This document shows positions 23,966 to 31,468 of a DNA stretch of 36,647 nt, piece after piece. The notes under the pieces were generated by a model, which searched no databases, was not told where the DNA came from, and saw nothing but the letters and a program-made list of their open reading frames with translations. Where the stretch lies: positions 1 to 36,647 of the forward strand of contig CAZRFE010000017.1 of the NCBI GenBank assembly GCA_964599565.1, written 5' to 3'. This DNA comes from JAJUFS01 sp964599565 (GTDB lineage: Bacteria; Pseudomonadota; Gammaproteobacteria; Natronospirales; JAJUFS01). Position numbers and translations under genes: made by a program. Position 1 is the stretch's first letter, and every line of letters begins with the position of its first letter.

Positions 23966-24061
23966 GCACCGGCCTTGCCCCGGCGCCCGGCATCACCGCT
24001 ACCGCTGCTCCCTTCCGGGCCTGACGGAGTTCACGGCTGGCCGTCGCGGGGAAGCCGATGC
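23966..24061 (-). ncRNA. ffs: Small bacterial signal recognition particle RNA (4.5S RNA)
   Basis: The minus strand carries the universal SRP core GTCAGGCCCGGAAGGGAGC plus AGC (24004-24025), with a GGAA tetraloop closed by CCC/GGG. The flanks pair into the long rod: 5' GCATCGGCTT and CCCCG pair with 3' CGGGG and AAGGCCGGTGC, giving about 96 bases. Ends are estimated from the pairing. It binds Ffh for membrane targeting of nascent proteins. The location just upstream of dnaX is common in gammaproteobacteria. Confidence 0.93.
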
Positions 24062-24086
24062 GAACCACCATTGAAACGACTGCAAG

Positions 24087-24110
24087 GAAAACGCCCGGAC
24101 AGGCCGGGCG
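24087..24110 (-). terminator. Terminator-like hairpin upstream of ffs
   Basis: On the minus strand CGCCCGG-CCTGT-CCGGGCG is followed by TTTT. The stem has 7 perfect GC-rich pairs. It lies between the tRNA-Ser terminator and ffs and may be a second stop for the tRNA transcript, or part of the ffs leader. Confidence 0.6.
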
Positions 24111-24115
24111 CGCGA

Positions 24116-24135
24116 ACGCATCATACCTGATGCGT
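24116..24135. repeat. Inverted repeat between tRNA-Ser and ffs
   Basis: ACGCATCA-TACC-TGATGCGT has perfect 8-base arms. Read on the minus strand it includes TATGAT, a near-perfect -10 hexamer, so it may be a promoter element for ffs with an overlapping operator, or an RNA hairpin. Confidence 0.45.
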
Positions 24136-24168
24136 CCGCGGCGTTCCCGTTTGCGCACCGCGGAAACG

Positions 24169-24193
24169 AAAAAGGAGCCGCGAGGCTCCTTGA
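24169..24193 (-). terminator. Intrinsic terminator of tRNA-Ser
   Basis: On the minus strand AAGGAGCC-TCGC-GGCTCC is followed by TTTTT. It starts 14 bases after the 3' CCA of the tRNA gene. Confidence 0.9.
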
Positions 24194-24206
24194 TCAACAG
24201 ATTCTG

Positions 24207-24298
<92 letters not shown>

Positions 24299-24384
24299 GA
24301 GATCTTCATGCCGGATCTTCCGGTCCCGGCGCGAAGGGCGGCAAGGTTACCCGATGCCGGAAACCCGCGCAATGCGAGCCAGCG

Positions 24385-24660
24385 TCAGGCGCCCTCTTCC
24401 GGTTCAACGAGAACTTCGGGCGGCAGCGTCATGGGTGGCTCCGCCAGGCAACCCGCGACCGGCGCACTCGCAGGAACCTCCGGCACGCGGTATTCGCCGC
24501 CATCGGCAATCGCCGGAACTCCCTCCGGCAGCACGAGCGGCTTCGCGACTTGCGTGTCGCCGCTGATCGCCAGCCGTTCACACATGTCGCTCGCACAGCC
24601 GCCCAGCAAGGGCAGCACCAGCGCGACCGCAAGGAATTCGCGCCGCAGGAAGTGCTTCAT
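24385..24660 (-). CDS. Small outer-membrane lipoprotein resembling the N-terminal segment of BamC
   Basis: 91 residues from ATG 24660, with GGAG upstream. It has a lipoprotein signal with lipobox LLGGC and lipidated Cys22; Ala at +2 predicts outer-membrane sorting. The mature part (ASDMCERLAISGDTQ, then PLVLPEGVP and GGEYRVPE) resembles the unstructured BamC N-terminus, which in E. coli has the same order of a short polar stretch, SGD, then a Pro/Leu/Gly-rich segment ending near Y-x-I-P and wraps around BamD. The two globular helix-grip domains of BamC are absent. The gene directly follows dapA, the usual place of bamC. This identification is inference from short similarity and synteny. Confidence 0.75.
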   Translation of the reverse strand: MKHFLRREFLAVALVLPLLGGCASDMCERLAISGDTQVAKPLVLPEGVPAIADGGEYRVPEVPASAPVAGCLAEPPMTLPPEVLVEPEEGA

Positions 24661-24684
24661 GCCTCGTATCTCCATTGTTTTGAT

Positions 24685-25563
24685 TCAGACCGGAATGCCT
24701 GCCGATGCCAGCGCGTCCTTCACGACCGGCTGGTTGTGCTCGGCAAGCGGCGTCAGCGGGAGGCGGATACCGGGCGGGATGTGGCCCATCGCATGAAGCG
24801 CCCACTTCACGGGAATCGGGTTCGCTTCGACGAACAGTGCCTTGTGCAGTTTTGCAAGCGGAGCATCGGCCTTTTCGGCAGCGTCGCGGTCACCGCGAAG
24901 CGCGGCCTCGCACATGCGCGCCATCGCATCCGGTGCAACGTTCGCGGTCACTGAGATGACGCCGTTGCCGCCTGCAAGCATGAACTCCCGGCACGTCGCG
25001 TCATCGCCGCTGTACAGCAGGAAGTCGTCGCCGCAACGATCGCGAATCTCGTGCAGGCGTGCGAGATCTCCTGTCGCTTCCTTGATGCCGATGATATTGC
25101 TGAAGCTCGCGAGACGTTCGACGGTTTCAGGCAACAGGTCCGCAACCGTGCGTCCGGGAACGTTGTAAAGAATGATCGGCAGCTTCACGGCTTCGGCAAT
25201 GTGACGGTAATGCAGGAACAGGCCCTCCTGGCCCGGCTTGTTGTAGTACGGCACGATGAGCAGGCAGGCGTCGACGCCAAGATCGGCCGCCTTCGCGGTA
25301 AGCGACAGTGTCTGCGCCGTGGAGTTCGATCCCGTGCCGGCGACGACGGGAATCCTGCCGGATGCAATATCGACCGTCAGCGAAAGGAATTCGATGTGTT
25401 CGCGCGTCTCCAGCGTCGGTGCTTCGCCGGTCGTGCCGGCCGCGACGATCGCACCCGTGCCCGATTCGATATGCCATTCAATCAGCGACGCGAGGCTGTC
25501 GCGATCGATCGATCCGTCAGCGTGCATCGGCGTCACCAACGCAACCATGCTGCCCTTGAACAT
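24685..25563 (-). CDS. dapA: 4-hydroxy-tetrahydrodipicolinate synthase
   Basis: Condenses pyruvate with aspartate semialdehyde, the committed step to lysine and meso-diaminopimelate. 292 residues, a full-length TIM barrel. GTTGEAPTL holds the active-site threonines, YNVPGRT carries the proton-relay tyrosine, and the Schiff-base lysine is in IGIKEATGD. ATG 25563 is chosen since GGGAG lies 7 bases upstream and MFKGSMVALVTPM is the family N-terminus; the 42 extra residues of the longer frame are not family-like. The small lipoprotein gene starts 24 bases after the stop and is likely cotranscribed. It is divergent from gcvR. Confidence 0.97.
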   Translation of the reverse strand: MFKGSMVALVTPMHADGSIDRDSLASLIEWHIESGTGAIVAAGTTGEAPTLETREHIEFLSLTVDIASGRIPVVAGTGSNSTAQTLSLTAKAADLGVDACLLIVPYYNKPGQEGLFLHYRHIAEAVKLPIILYNVPGRTVADLLPETVERLASFSNIIGIKEATGDLARLHEIRDRCGDDFLLYSGDDATCREFMLAGGNGVISVTANVAPDAMARMCEAALRGDRDAAEKADAPLAKLHKALFVEANPIPVKWALHAMGHIPPGIRLPLTPLAEHNQPVVKDALASAGIPV

Positions 25564-25653
25564 GTGTTTCTCCCGTGCGGAGAAGCGATGGTAAGGCGGC
25601 GGCCAATCGCAGACAAGCGAATCGCGGCCGCACACATCGCCGCGGACGCATAC

Positions 25654-25681
25654 TTGCCAAACGACACCAAGCCGATACACT
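25654..25681 (+). promoter_or_regulatory. Candidate sigma-70 promoter of gcvR
   Basis: TTGCCA (25654-25659) and TACACT (25676-25681) are separated by 16 bases, about 50 bases before the gcvR start in the region divergent from dapA. Each hexamer is close to consensus. Confidence 0.4.
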
Positions 25682-25733
25682 GGCAGCACACTTCCTTGAA
25701 CGGTGACGCACCCTGCACGGCAAGGCTCGACAA

Positions 25734-26255
25734 TTGCTCGCCATCACCGCACTGGGCCGCGAACGGCCCGAAACCGTTCTCCGCCTGACCCGCGGCATCG
25801 CGGACGCCGGCTGCAACATCCTCGAAAGCAGAATGACCTTTCTCGGCTCGGAGTTCGCCATGCTGCTGCTGGTCGACGGGTCGTGGGATGCCGTCGCGCG
25901 CTTCGAGCAGGGCATTCCGCGCATGGAACGCGATCTCGGCGTGCGTCTCGTCACGGGCCGCGCCGAGACGCGCGCACCGATGCTCGATCGCGTTCCGTAT
26001 GCGGTCGATGCCGTCTGCCTGGACCAGCCGGGCGTTGTGCACCATCTCGTGGATTTCTTCGTCGCGGGCGACATCAGCGTCGCCGAACTGACGACACGCA
26101 CCTATCCCGCCATCAATACCGGCGCGCCGATGCTGTCCGTGCAGATGGCCGTGAACATTCCTGCCGACATGCACATCGGCACGCTGCGCGAACATTTCAC
26201 GGAGTTCTGCGATCGCTTCAATCTCGATGCGGTGCTGGAACCGATCAAATCCTGA
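25734..26255 (+). CDS. gcvR: Glycine cleavage system transcriptional repressor-like ACT protein
   Basis: 173 residues with two tandem ACT domains and no DNA-binding domain, like E. coli GcvR, which binds GcvA in the presence or absence of glycine. The first ACT strand is LLAITALGRERPETVLRLTR with CNILESRMTFLGSEFAMLLLV; the second runs from YAVDAVCLDQPGVVHHLVDFF. TTG 25734 is the first usable start after an in-frame TGA at 25704, with AAGG 8 bases upstream, and the conserved strand begins right there; a CTG at 25713 would add seven residues. bcp follows 18 bases later and is probably cotranscribed. No gcvA is seen in the window. Confidence 0.88.
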   Translation: MLAITALGRERPETVLRLTRGIADAGCNILESRMTFLGSEFAMLLLVDGSWDAVARFEQGIPRMERDLGVRLVTGRAETRAPMLDRVPYAVDAVCLDQPGVVHHLVDFFVAGDISVAELTTRTYPAINTGAPMLSVQMAVNIPADMHIGTLREHFTEFCDRFNLDAVLEPIKS

Positions 26256-26273
26256 ACGCGGAGGAAACCATCA

Positions 26274-26741
26274 ATGGCAAAAGTCGTCGTCGGCAAGAAA
26301 GTCCCTGACTTCGAACTTCCCGCCACGGGCGACAATGTCTTCAGGCTGAGCGACCACCTGGGTGAACGTGTGGTTCTCTATTTCTATCCCAAGGACAGCA
26401 CGCCGGGATGCACGACCGAAGGCCAGGATTTCCGCGACAACCATCGCAGGTTCCGCGCGCGCAAGACGCGCGTCTTCGGCATCTCCCGCGACAGTCTCAG
26501 GTCACATGAGAATTTCAAGTCGAAGCAGGAGTTCCCGTTCGAGCTTCTCTCCGACGCCGATGAAAAGGCATGCCGGCTGTTCGACGTCATAAAGGAGAAG
26601 AACATGTACGGCCGGAAAGTGCTCGGCATCGAACGCAGCACCTTCCTGATCGACGCCGAAGGTGTGCTGCGCCGCGAGTGGCGCGGCGTGAAGGTCAATG
26701 GTCACGTTGAAGAGGTACTGCAAGCGCTGAAAGACCTGTAG
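26274..26741 (+). CDS. bcp: Thioredoxin-dependent thiol peroxidase (BCP/PrxQ)
   Basis: 155 residues; reduces hydrogen peroxide and organic hydroperoxides using thioredoxin. The peroxidatic Cys46 lies in the active-site segment FYPKDSTPGCTTEG. The resolving cysteine five residues later in E. coli BCP is absent (Gln-Asp instead); the only other cysteine is in DEKACRLFDV, so this is a one-Cys or atypical form. GGAGGAA lies before ATG 26274. It sits between gcvR and the PIN-PhoH gene, probably in one transcript. Confidence 0.95.
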   Translation: MAKVVVGKKVPDFELPATGDNVFRLSDHLGERVVLYFYPKDSTPGCTTEGQDFRDNHRRFRARKTRVFGISRDSLRSHENFKSKQEFPFELLSDADEKACRLFDVIKEKNMYGRKVLGIERSTFLIDAEGVLRREWRGVKVNGHVEEVLQALKDL

Positions 26742-26776
26742 GAAAACAATACGCCGCCGACGCGAGGAGGTTCCGG

Positions 26777-28207
26777 GTGACGAAGACGAAGCGAGATGGA
26801 GAACAACCCTGCCTGTTCGTACTTGACACCAACGTGCTGATGCACGACCCAAGCGCAATCTTCCGCTTCCAGGAACACGACATCTTCCTGCCGATGGTCG
26901 TGCTGGAAGAACTGGACGCCGGCAAGAAAGGCATGTCCGAAGTCGCGCGCAATACGCGACAGATCAGCCGTTTCCTCGACGAGCTGATGCGCGACGTCAG
27001 CAAGGACGAGATCGATGCGGGCCTTCGCATTCCCGGCATGCACAAGCCGCTTGGCGCCGCCGCATCGACGGACTCGGGACGGCTTTTCTTCCAGACGCGT
27101 CCCCTGCCCTCGTTGTTGCCCGACACGCTGCCCGGCAACAAGCCGGACAACACCATTCTCGGCACGACCATCGCCTTGCAGAAGGAGAATCCGGACCGGC
27201 GCGTCACGCTGGTCACGAAGGACATCAACCTGCGCATCAAGGCCGCCGTGCTCGGCATTCGCGCGGAGGATTACTTCAACGACAAGACCATCGACGACGT
27301 CGATCTGCTGTTCAACGGCGTCGAGGAACTGCCCGCGGACTTCTGGGAGTCGCACAGCAAGGACATGGAATCGTGGCAGGAGCACGGCCGCACGTTCTAC
27401 CGCGTCAAGGGTCCGCTGGTTGCGAACTGGTATCCGAACCAGTGCATCTTCACCAACGGCGAGGAACCGTTCGAAGCGCGGATCATCCGCAAGGAATCCG
27501 CGGAAGATGAAGCGATCATCGCGGTGCTGCGCGATTTCCGCGGTCCGCGGAATACGGTCTGGGGAATCAACGCGCGCAACCGCGAGCAGAACTTCGCGCT
27601 CAACCTGCTCATGGATCCGGACGTCGATTTCGTCTCGCTGCTCGGCGCCGCCGGCACCGGCAAGACGCTGCTGACGCTCGCCGCCGGGCTCGCGCAGACG
27701 CTGGAAAGCAATTTCTACAAGGAAATCATCATGACGCGCGTCACGGTGCCGCTCGGCGAGGACATCGGTTTCCTGCCCGGCACCGAGGAAGAAAAGATGA
27801 CGCCATGGATGGGCGCGCTGATGGACAACCTCGAAGTGCTGACGCAGACGGAGGAAGGCGGTGAATGGGGACGCGCAGCGACGAACGACCTCCTGCGCAG
27901 CCGGATCAAGATCCGTTCACTGAACTTCATGCGCGGCCGCACGTTCCTGAACCGCTACATCATCCTCGACGAGGCGCAGAACCTCACGCCCAAGCAGATG
28001 CGTGCACTGATCACGCGCGCCGGTCCGGGCACGAAGATCGTCTGCCTCGGCAACGTTGCGCAGATCGACACGCCGTATCTCACCGAAACGACATCCGGCC
28101 TCACGTATGTCGTCGACCGGTTCAAGGACTGGGCGCATTCCGGACACATCACGCTGATGCGCGGCGAGCGTTCGCGACTCGCCGACTACGCCGCCGAACT
28201 GCTTTGA
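26777..28207 (+). CDS. PIN domain - PhoH ATPase protein
   Basis: 476 residues. The N-terminal PIN nuclease-like domain starts FVLDTNVLMHDP and includes an acidic residue in TKDINLRIKA. The C-terminal PhoH-like helicase/ATPase domain has Walker A GAAGTGKTLL from residue 290, Walker B with YIILDEAQNLTPKQM and a late motif GERSRLAD. Such PIN-PhoH proteins unwind and cleave RNA in studied cases. GTG 26777 is preceded by a strong GAGGAGG site 6 bases upstream. It is last in the gcvR-bcp-phoH group; a hairpin follows 10 bases after the stop. Confidence 0.93.
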   Translation: MTKTKRDGEQPCLFVLDTNVLMHDPSAIFRFQEHDIFLPMVVLEELDAGKKGMSEVARNTRQISRFLDELMRDVSKDEIDAGLRIPGMHKPLGAAASTDSGRLFFQTRPLPSLLPDTLPGNKPDNTILGTTIALQKENPDRRVTLVTKDINLRIKAAVLGIRAEDYFNDKTIDDVDLLFNGVEELPADFWESHSKDMESWQEHGRTFYRVKGPLVANWYPNQCIFTNGEEPFEARIIRKESAEDEAIIAVLRDFRGPRNTVWGINARNREQNFALNLLMDPDVDFVSLLGAAGTGKTLLTLAAGLAQTLESNFYKEIIMTRVTVPLGEDIGFLPGTEEEKMTPWMGALMDNLEVLTQTEEGGEWGRAATNDLLRSRIKIRSLNFMRGRTFLNRYIILDEAQNLTPKQMRALITRAGPGTKIVCLGNVAQIDTPYLTETTSGLTYVVDRFKDWAHSGHITLMRGERSRLADYAAELL

Positions 28208-28479
28208 CGCAGAACGCAGGGCCGGACGTCGCAGACGTCCGCACCCTGCCATCTTCGGCCTGGTTCCAGGATCGCATTCCGTCGACTCAACGCCTTTCGC
28301 TGACTGTCGGATGCAATTGTCATTCGGCATTCACGAAGGCAGAGCGGACGCAAGAACGCAGGCTTTCCGGGTTCCGGCGAGCCCCCGGCGGCCATGATCC
28401 CGGCGCTTACAATTTGGACAGACGTATGATTAAATCTGCCCGGATCACCCTTTCACTCGAGGTCGAGGGGATAACTACG
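28208..28479. other. Intergenic region between PIN-PhoH and FadL genes
   Basis: 272 bases. A strong hairpin is at 28217-28248, and an AT-richer stretch at 28409-28435 has -10-like TACAAT and TATGAT hexamers, which may hold the porin promoter, but no good -35 is evident. I see no gene here, although the porin frame stays open through it. Confidence 0.5.
28217..28248 (+). terminator. Hairpin after the PIN-PhoH gene
   Basis: The inner stem CGGACGTC-GCA-GACGTCCG is perfect over 8 pairs, extended by CAGGG/CCCTG across a small internal loop. It begins 10 bases after the stop at 28207. No U tract follows, so it may be a 3' end stabiliser or a weak terminator. Confidence 0.5.
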
Positions 28480-29823
28480 ATGATGCAGAAGAAATTCAAG
28501 AAGCTCTCCGGCGGGCTTTCGCACGCGCTGCTGCTGGCCGCCGCGGCGGGCTTCCCGGCGGTGACGATGGCGGCGGGCTTTCAGCTCACGGAACAGAGTG
28601 TCAGCGGCCTGGGGCGCGCCTTTGCCGGCAGCGCGGCCATCGCCGATGACGCTTCCACGATTTTCTACAATCCCGCCGGACTGACGGCGCTCGGCGACCG
28701 TGAACTCCTGATGGGCGCCAGCGTGATTGCGCTCGGTGCGGACTTCGACAAGGACGTGGCGGTTGACGCGACCGGGCAGCCGCTGACCGGCGGCGAAGGC
28801 GGCGACGTCGGCAAGCTCGGCGGCGTACCCATTCTCTATTACGCGCAGCGAATCAATGACGAATGGGTCTTCGGCCTGGGCGTCAACGCACCGTTCGGCC
28901 TCGCTACCGACTATGACCCGGACTGGGTCGGCCGCTACCAGGCGGTCTACTCGCAGGTCTCGACGCTCAATATCAACCCGTCGGCAGGCTGGAAGATCAA
29001 CGACAACTGGTCGCTGGGCTTCGGTCTGAACATCATGAACTTCCGCGCCAAGCTGACCAACATCGTGGATTACGGCACCGTCTGTTTCGGCCAGGTGAAC
29101 CCGGTAACCTGCAGCGCGATCGGCCTGACGCCGCAGAGCCACGACGGCTACGCGGAAATCGAGGGTGACAGCTGGGGCTTCGGTTTCAACATCGGCGCAC
29201 TGTGGCAGAACGAGACCACCCGTGTCGGTTTCCACTACCGCAGCACCGTCGACCAGGAACTGGATGGCGATTCGCGCTTTGAAAGCGCGCCCGACGTGTT
29301 TACCGCACAGAATGTGTTCGTGAACACCGGCATCAAGGCGGACTTCGAAACGCCGGAAACGATGACGCTGTCCCTGGTGCACAAGATCAATGACGAATGG
29401 ACATTCTCCGCCGACGTTACGCGCACCGGCTGGGATACCTTCAAGGAAATCCGCGTTCGCTACGACAGCGCCCAGCCGGACACCGTGCAGCCGGAAAACT
29501 GGGAAGACGTCATGCGGTATGCCGTTGGCGTTGACTGGGCCTTCAGCGAGGAATGGACCTTCCGCAGCGGTGTTGCCGTGGACCAGACGCCGCTGAGCGA
29601 CGAATGGCGCACGGCTCGCCTACCCGACGACGACCGCACCTGGCTGTCGTTCGGCGCAACATGGAAGATGTCAGAATCGATGGAAATGGATTTCGGCTAT
29701 GCGCACCTGTTCATGGACGACAACATCGCCATGGACGAAACCGGCGCGCTCGGCGACCATGTTGCCGGCAGCTACGAGGCGAGCGCGGATATCGCGGGTG
29801 TAGAACTCCGCTGGCAGTTCTGA
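28480..29823 (+). CDS. FadL/OmpP1 family outer-membrane transporter
   Basis: 447 residues from ATG 28480, with GAGGGG about 9 bases upstream. The signal peptide ends near PAVTMA, and the mature N-terminus AGFQLTEQSVSGLGRAFAG, then FYNPAGL (NPAG motif), is diagnostic for this beta-barrel family, which takes up long-chain fatty acids or other hydrophobic compounds. The C-terminus ends in a beta strand closing with Trp-Gln-Phe (VELRWQF), as expected for Bam-dependent insertion. It is flanked by a clear terminator, so it is probably a single-gene unit. The substrate may differ from fatty acids. Confidence 0.95.
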   Translation: MMQKKFKKLSGGLSHALLLAAAAGFPAVTMAAGFQLTEQSVSGLGRAFAGSAAIADDASTIFYNPAGLTALGDRELLMGASVIALGADFDKDVAVDATGQPLTGGEGGDVGKLGGVPILYYAQRINDEWVFGLGVNAPFGLATDYDPDWVGRYQAVYSQVSTLNINPSAGWKINDNWSLGFGLNIMNFRAKLTNIVDYGTVCFGQVNPVTCSAIGLTPQSHDGYAEIEGDSWGFGFNIGALWQNETTRVGFHYRSTVDQELDGDSRFESAPDVFTAQNVFVNTGIKADFETPETMTLSLVHKINDEWTFSADVTRTGWDTFKEIRVRYDSAQPDTVQPENWEDVMRYAVGVDWAFSEEWTFRSGVAVDQTPLSDEWRTARLPDDDRTWLSFGATWKMSESMEMDFGYAHLFMDDNIAMDETGALGDHVAGSYEASADIAGVELRWQF

Positions 29824-29840
29824 CGCTGCATTGCCTCACG

Positions 29841-29868
29841 AAAAACCCGGCCACGCGCCGGGTTTTTT
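29841..29868 (+). terminator. Intrinsic terminator after the FadL gene
   Basis: AAAAACCCGGC (29841-29851) pairs with GCCGGGTTTTT (29857-29867) around a 5-base loop and runs into TTTTTT. It is 17 bases after the stop. The A-rich left arm means it could also work in reverse. Confidence 0.94.
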
Positions 29869-29914
29869 CTTCTTGGGTTCTCTCATATTGTCCGCTGCAT
29901 CCTCCGGGAACCTC

Positions 29915-31369
29915 ATGGTAATGTCGAGTGCCATGCTGCGCCGCCTGATCCTCATTCTGCTGCCCCTTCTCGCACCGCCTCCTGCACAGGCCGGCAGCAT
30001 CGCCTTGCCTGATCTCGGCAGCGGTGGCATCAGCATTCTCATGGGCACGCGCGAAGAACACATCGGCTGGTCCATCGTCAACGAACTGCGGCGCAGCAAC
30101 CTGATCCTGGAGGATCCGGAGCTCACCGAATACGTGCAGAACCTCGGCTCCCGGATCGTCGCTGCTGCCGACAACGGCCGGACCAGCTTTTATTTCTTCA
30201 TCGTCAAGGATGACAGCATCAATGCCTTCGCCCTGCCCGGCGGCTACATCGGCGTGCACAGCGGACTGCTTCTCAGAACGGAATCGGAATCGGAACTCGC
30301 AAGCGTCCTTGCGCATGAGGTCGCCCATGTCACGCAACGCCACGTCGCCCGGCGTTTCGAGGCCAGCAGCGGCATGAACCTGAAGTCGATCGCCGTGCTG
30401 CTCGGCGCGATTGCGCTCGCTGCATCCGGTGCGGACGCAGACGATGTCACCGGCGCCATGATGCTCGGCCAGGGACTCGCCATACAGGAACAGATCAACT
30501 TCACGCGTTCGCAGGAATACGAGGCGGACCGAGTCGGCGTGGAGATTCTTGCCCGCAGCGGTTTTGATCCGAGAGGCATGGTGGATTTCTTTGGCACCAT
30601 GCAGAGGATGCAGCGTCTGCAGAACAGCCGCATGCCGGAGTTCCTGTCCACGCACCCGCTGTCCTTGTCGCGCATCACCGAAGCTGCGCAGCGCGTGCAG
30701 GCAATGGGCGTCGTGGAAGGTGTTCAGGAGTCGCGTGAATACCCGCTGATGAAGACGCGGTTGCGCGCGCTCGCTGGCAAGGCACCGTTGTTTTCTTCTC
30801 GCAAGGAAACGCGCAACGACGCCGCGCGTTATGGGAGAGCGCTTGATCTGCTGAATGATGGCGAACCCGAGACGGCCGCCGCCATACTGCGCGGCCTGCG
30901 AGATGAAGACGACAGCGTCACGCATTACCACATCGCACTTGGCCGCGCGTTGCTCGAGGCGGGCGCGCGGGACGACGCGCTGGCGGTGCTGAAACACGCT
31001 GTCGATCTGTTCCCCGACAATGTGCCTGTCGGTCTTGCCCAAGCCGAAGCGCTGCGCCGTTCTGACAGGCCTGACGAAGCGCTCGTCCTGTTGCGCGACC
31101 TTTTCAACCGCCGCGCGCCGCAGCCCGAATACATCCGGATCATGGCGCAGACCGCGGCGGATGCCGGCGCCACTGCAGAATCGCATTACTACATGGGCGA
31201 ATACTACCTGTGGCTCGGCGACCTCGGTTCGGCGCGTGTCCAGCTTCAACTGGCCGCCAACGCGGCCGAACCGGCTTCGAATGACCGCATGCAGTACACG
31301 GCGCGGCTGAAGGAAGTCAGCGACATGCTGCTCGAGCAGCGACGTGACCAGCCCGGACGCGAACAGTAG
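29915..31369 (+). CDS. bepA: M48 metalloprotease/chaperone with TPR repeats (BepA-like)
   Basis: 484 residues (E. coli BepA 487). A signal peptide ends PPPAQA; the start could be ATG 29915, 29921 or 29933, and I prefer 29915 for the GGGAA upstream. The M48 domain has HEVAH from His134, as in BepA His136, with the third ligand in EYEADRVGVEI. From about residue 300 TPR repeats fill the C-terminus (LALGRALLEAG-type helices, DEALVLLRDLF). BepA acts in the periplasm on assembly of outer-membrane proteins such as LptD and degrades misfolded ones at the BAM complex. mlaA follows on the same strand but has its own promoter-like sequence. Confidence 0.94.
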   Translation: MVMSSAMLRRLILILLPLLAPPPAQAGSIALPDLGSGGISILMGTREEHIGWSIVNELRRSNLILEDPELTEYVQNLGSRIVAAADNGRTSFYFFIVKDDSINAFALPGGYIGVHSGLLLRTESESELASVLAHEVAHVTQRHVARRFEASSGMNLKSIAVLLGAIALAASGADADDVTGAMMLGQGLAIQEQINFTRSQEYEADRVGVEILARSGFDPRGMVDFFGTMQRMQRLQNSRMPEFLSTHPLSLSRITEAAQRVQAMGVVEGVQESREYPLMKTRLRALAGKAPLFSSRKETRNDAARYGRALDLLNDGEPETAAAILRGLRDEDDSVTHYHIALGRALLEAGARDDALAVLKHAVDLFPDNVPVGLAQAEALRRSDRPDEALVLLRDLFNRRAPQPEYIRIMAQTAADAGATAESHYYMGEYYLWLGDLGSARVQLQLAANAAEPASNDRMQYTARLKEVSDMLLEQRRDQPGREQ

Positions 31370-31400
31370 CAACGCTTTCATCGAGCGCAGTACCCGCTGA

Positions 31401-31406
31401 TATAAT
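31401..31406 (+). promoter_or_regulatory. -10 box of the mlaA promoter
   Basis: A perfect TATAAT lies 63 bases before mlaA and 32 bases after the bepA stop. The -35 region is weak (TTTCAT at 19 bases or TCATCG at 17). Confidence 0.5.
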
Positions 31407-31468
31407 CCGCGCTTGCGCAAATCGTTTCCCGGTTGAAACTCCAGCCGCCAAGACAAGGTGACCGTTGA

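Noticed and set aside
27865..28479. In-frame upstream extension of the FadL-type gene into the PIN-PhoH gene
   Set aside because: The frame is open, but the signal peptide and ribosome site at 28480 define the start; the extension has no exported-protein features.
29711..31456. 581-codon open frame antisense to fadL/bepA
   Set aside because: Product is full of Arg, His, Gln and Asp with no domain logic; it mirrors bepA, which has clear catalytic motifs. Typical GC-rich antisense opening.
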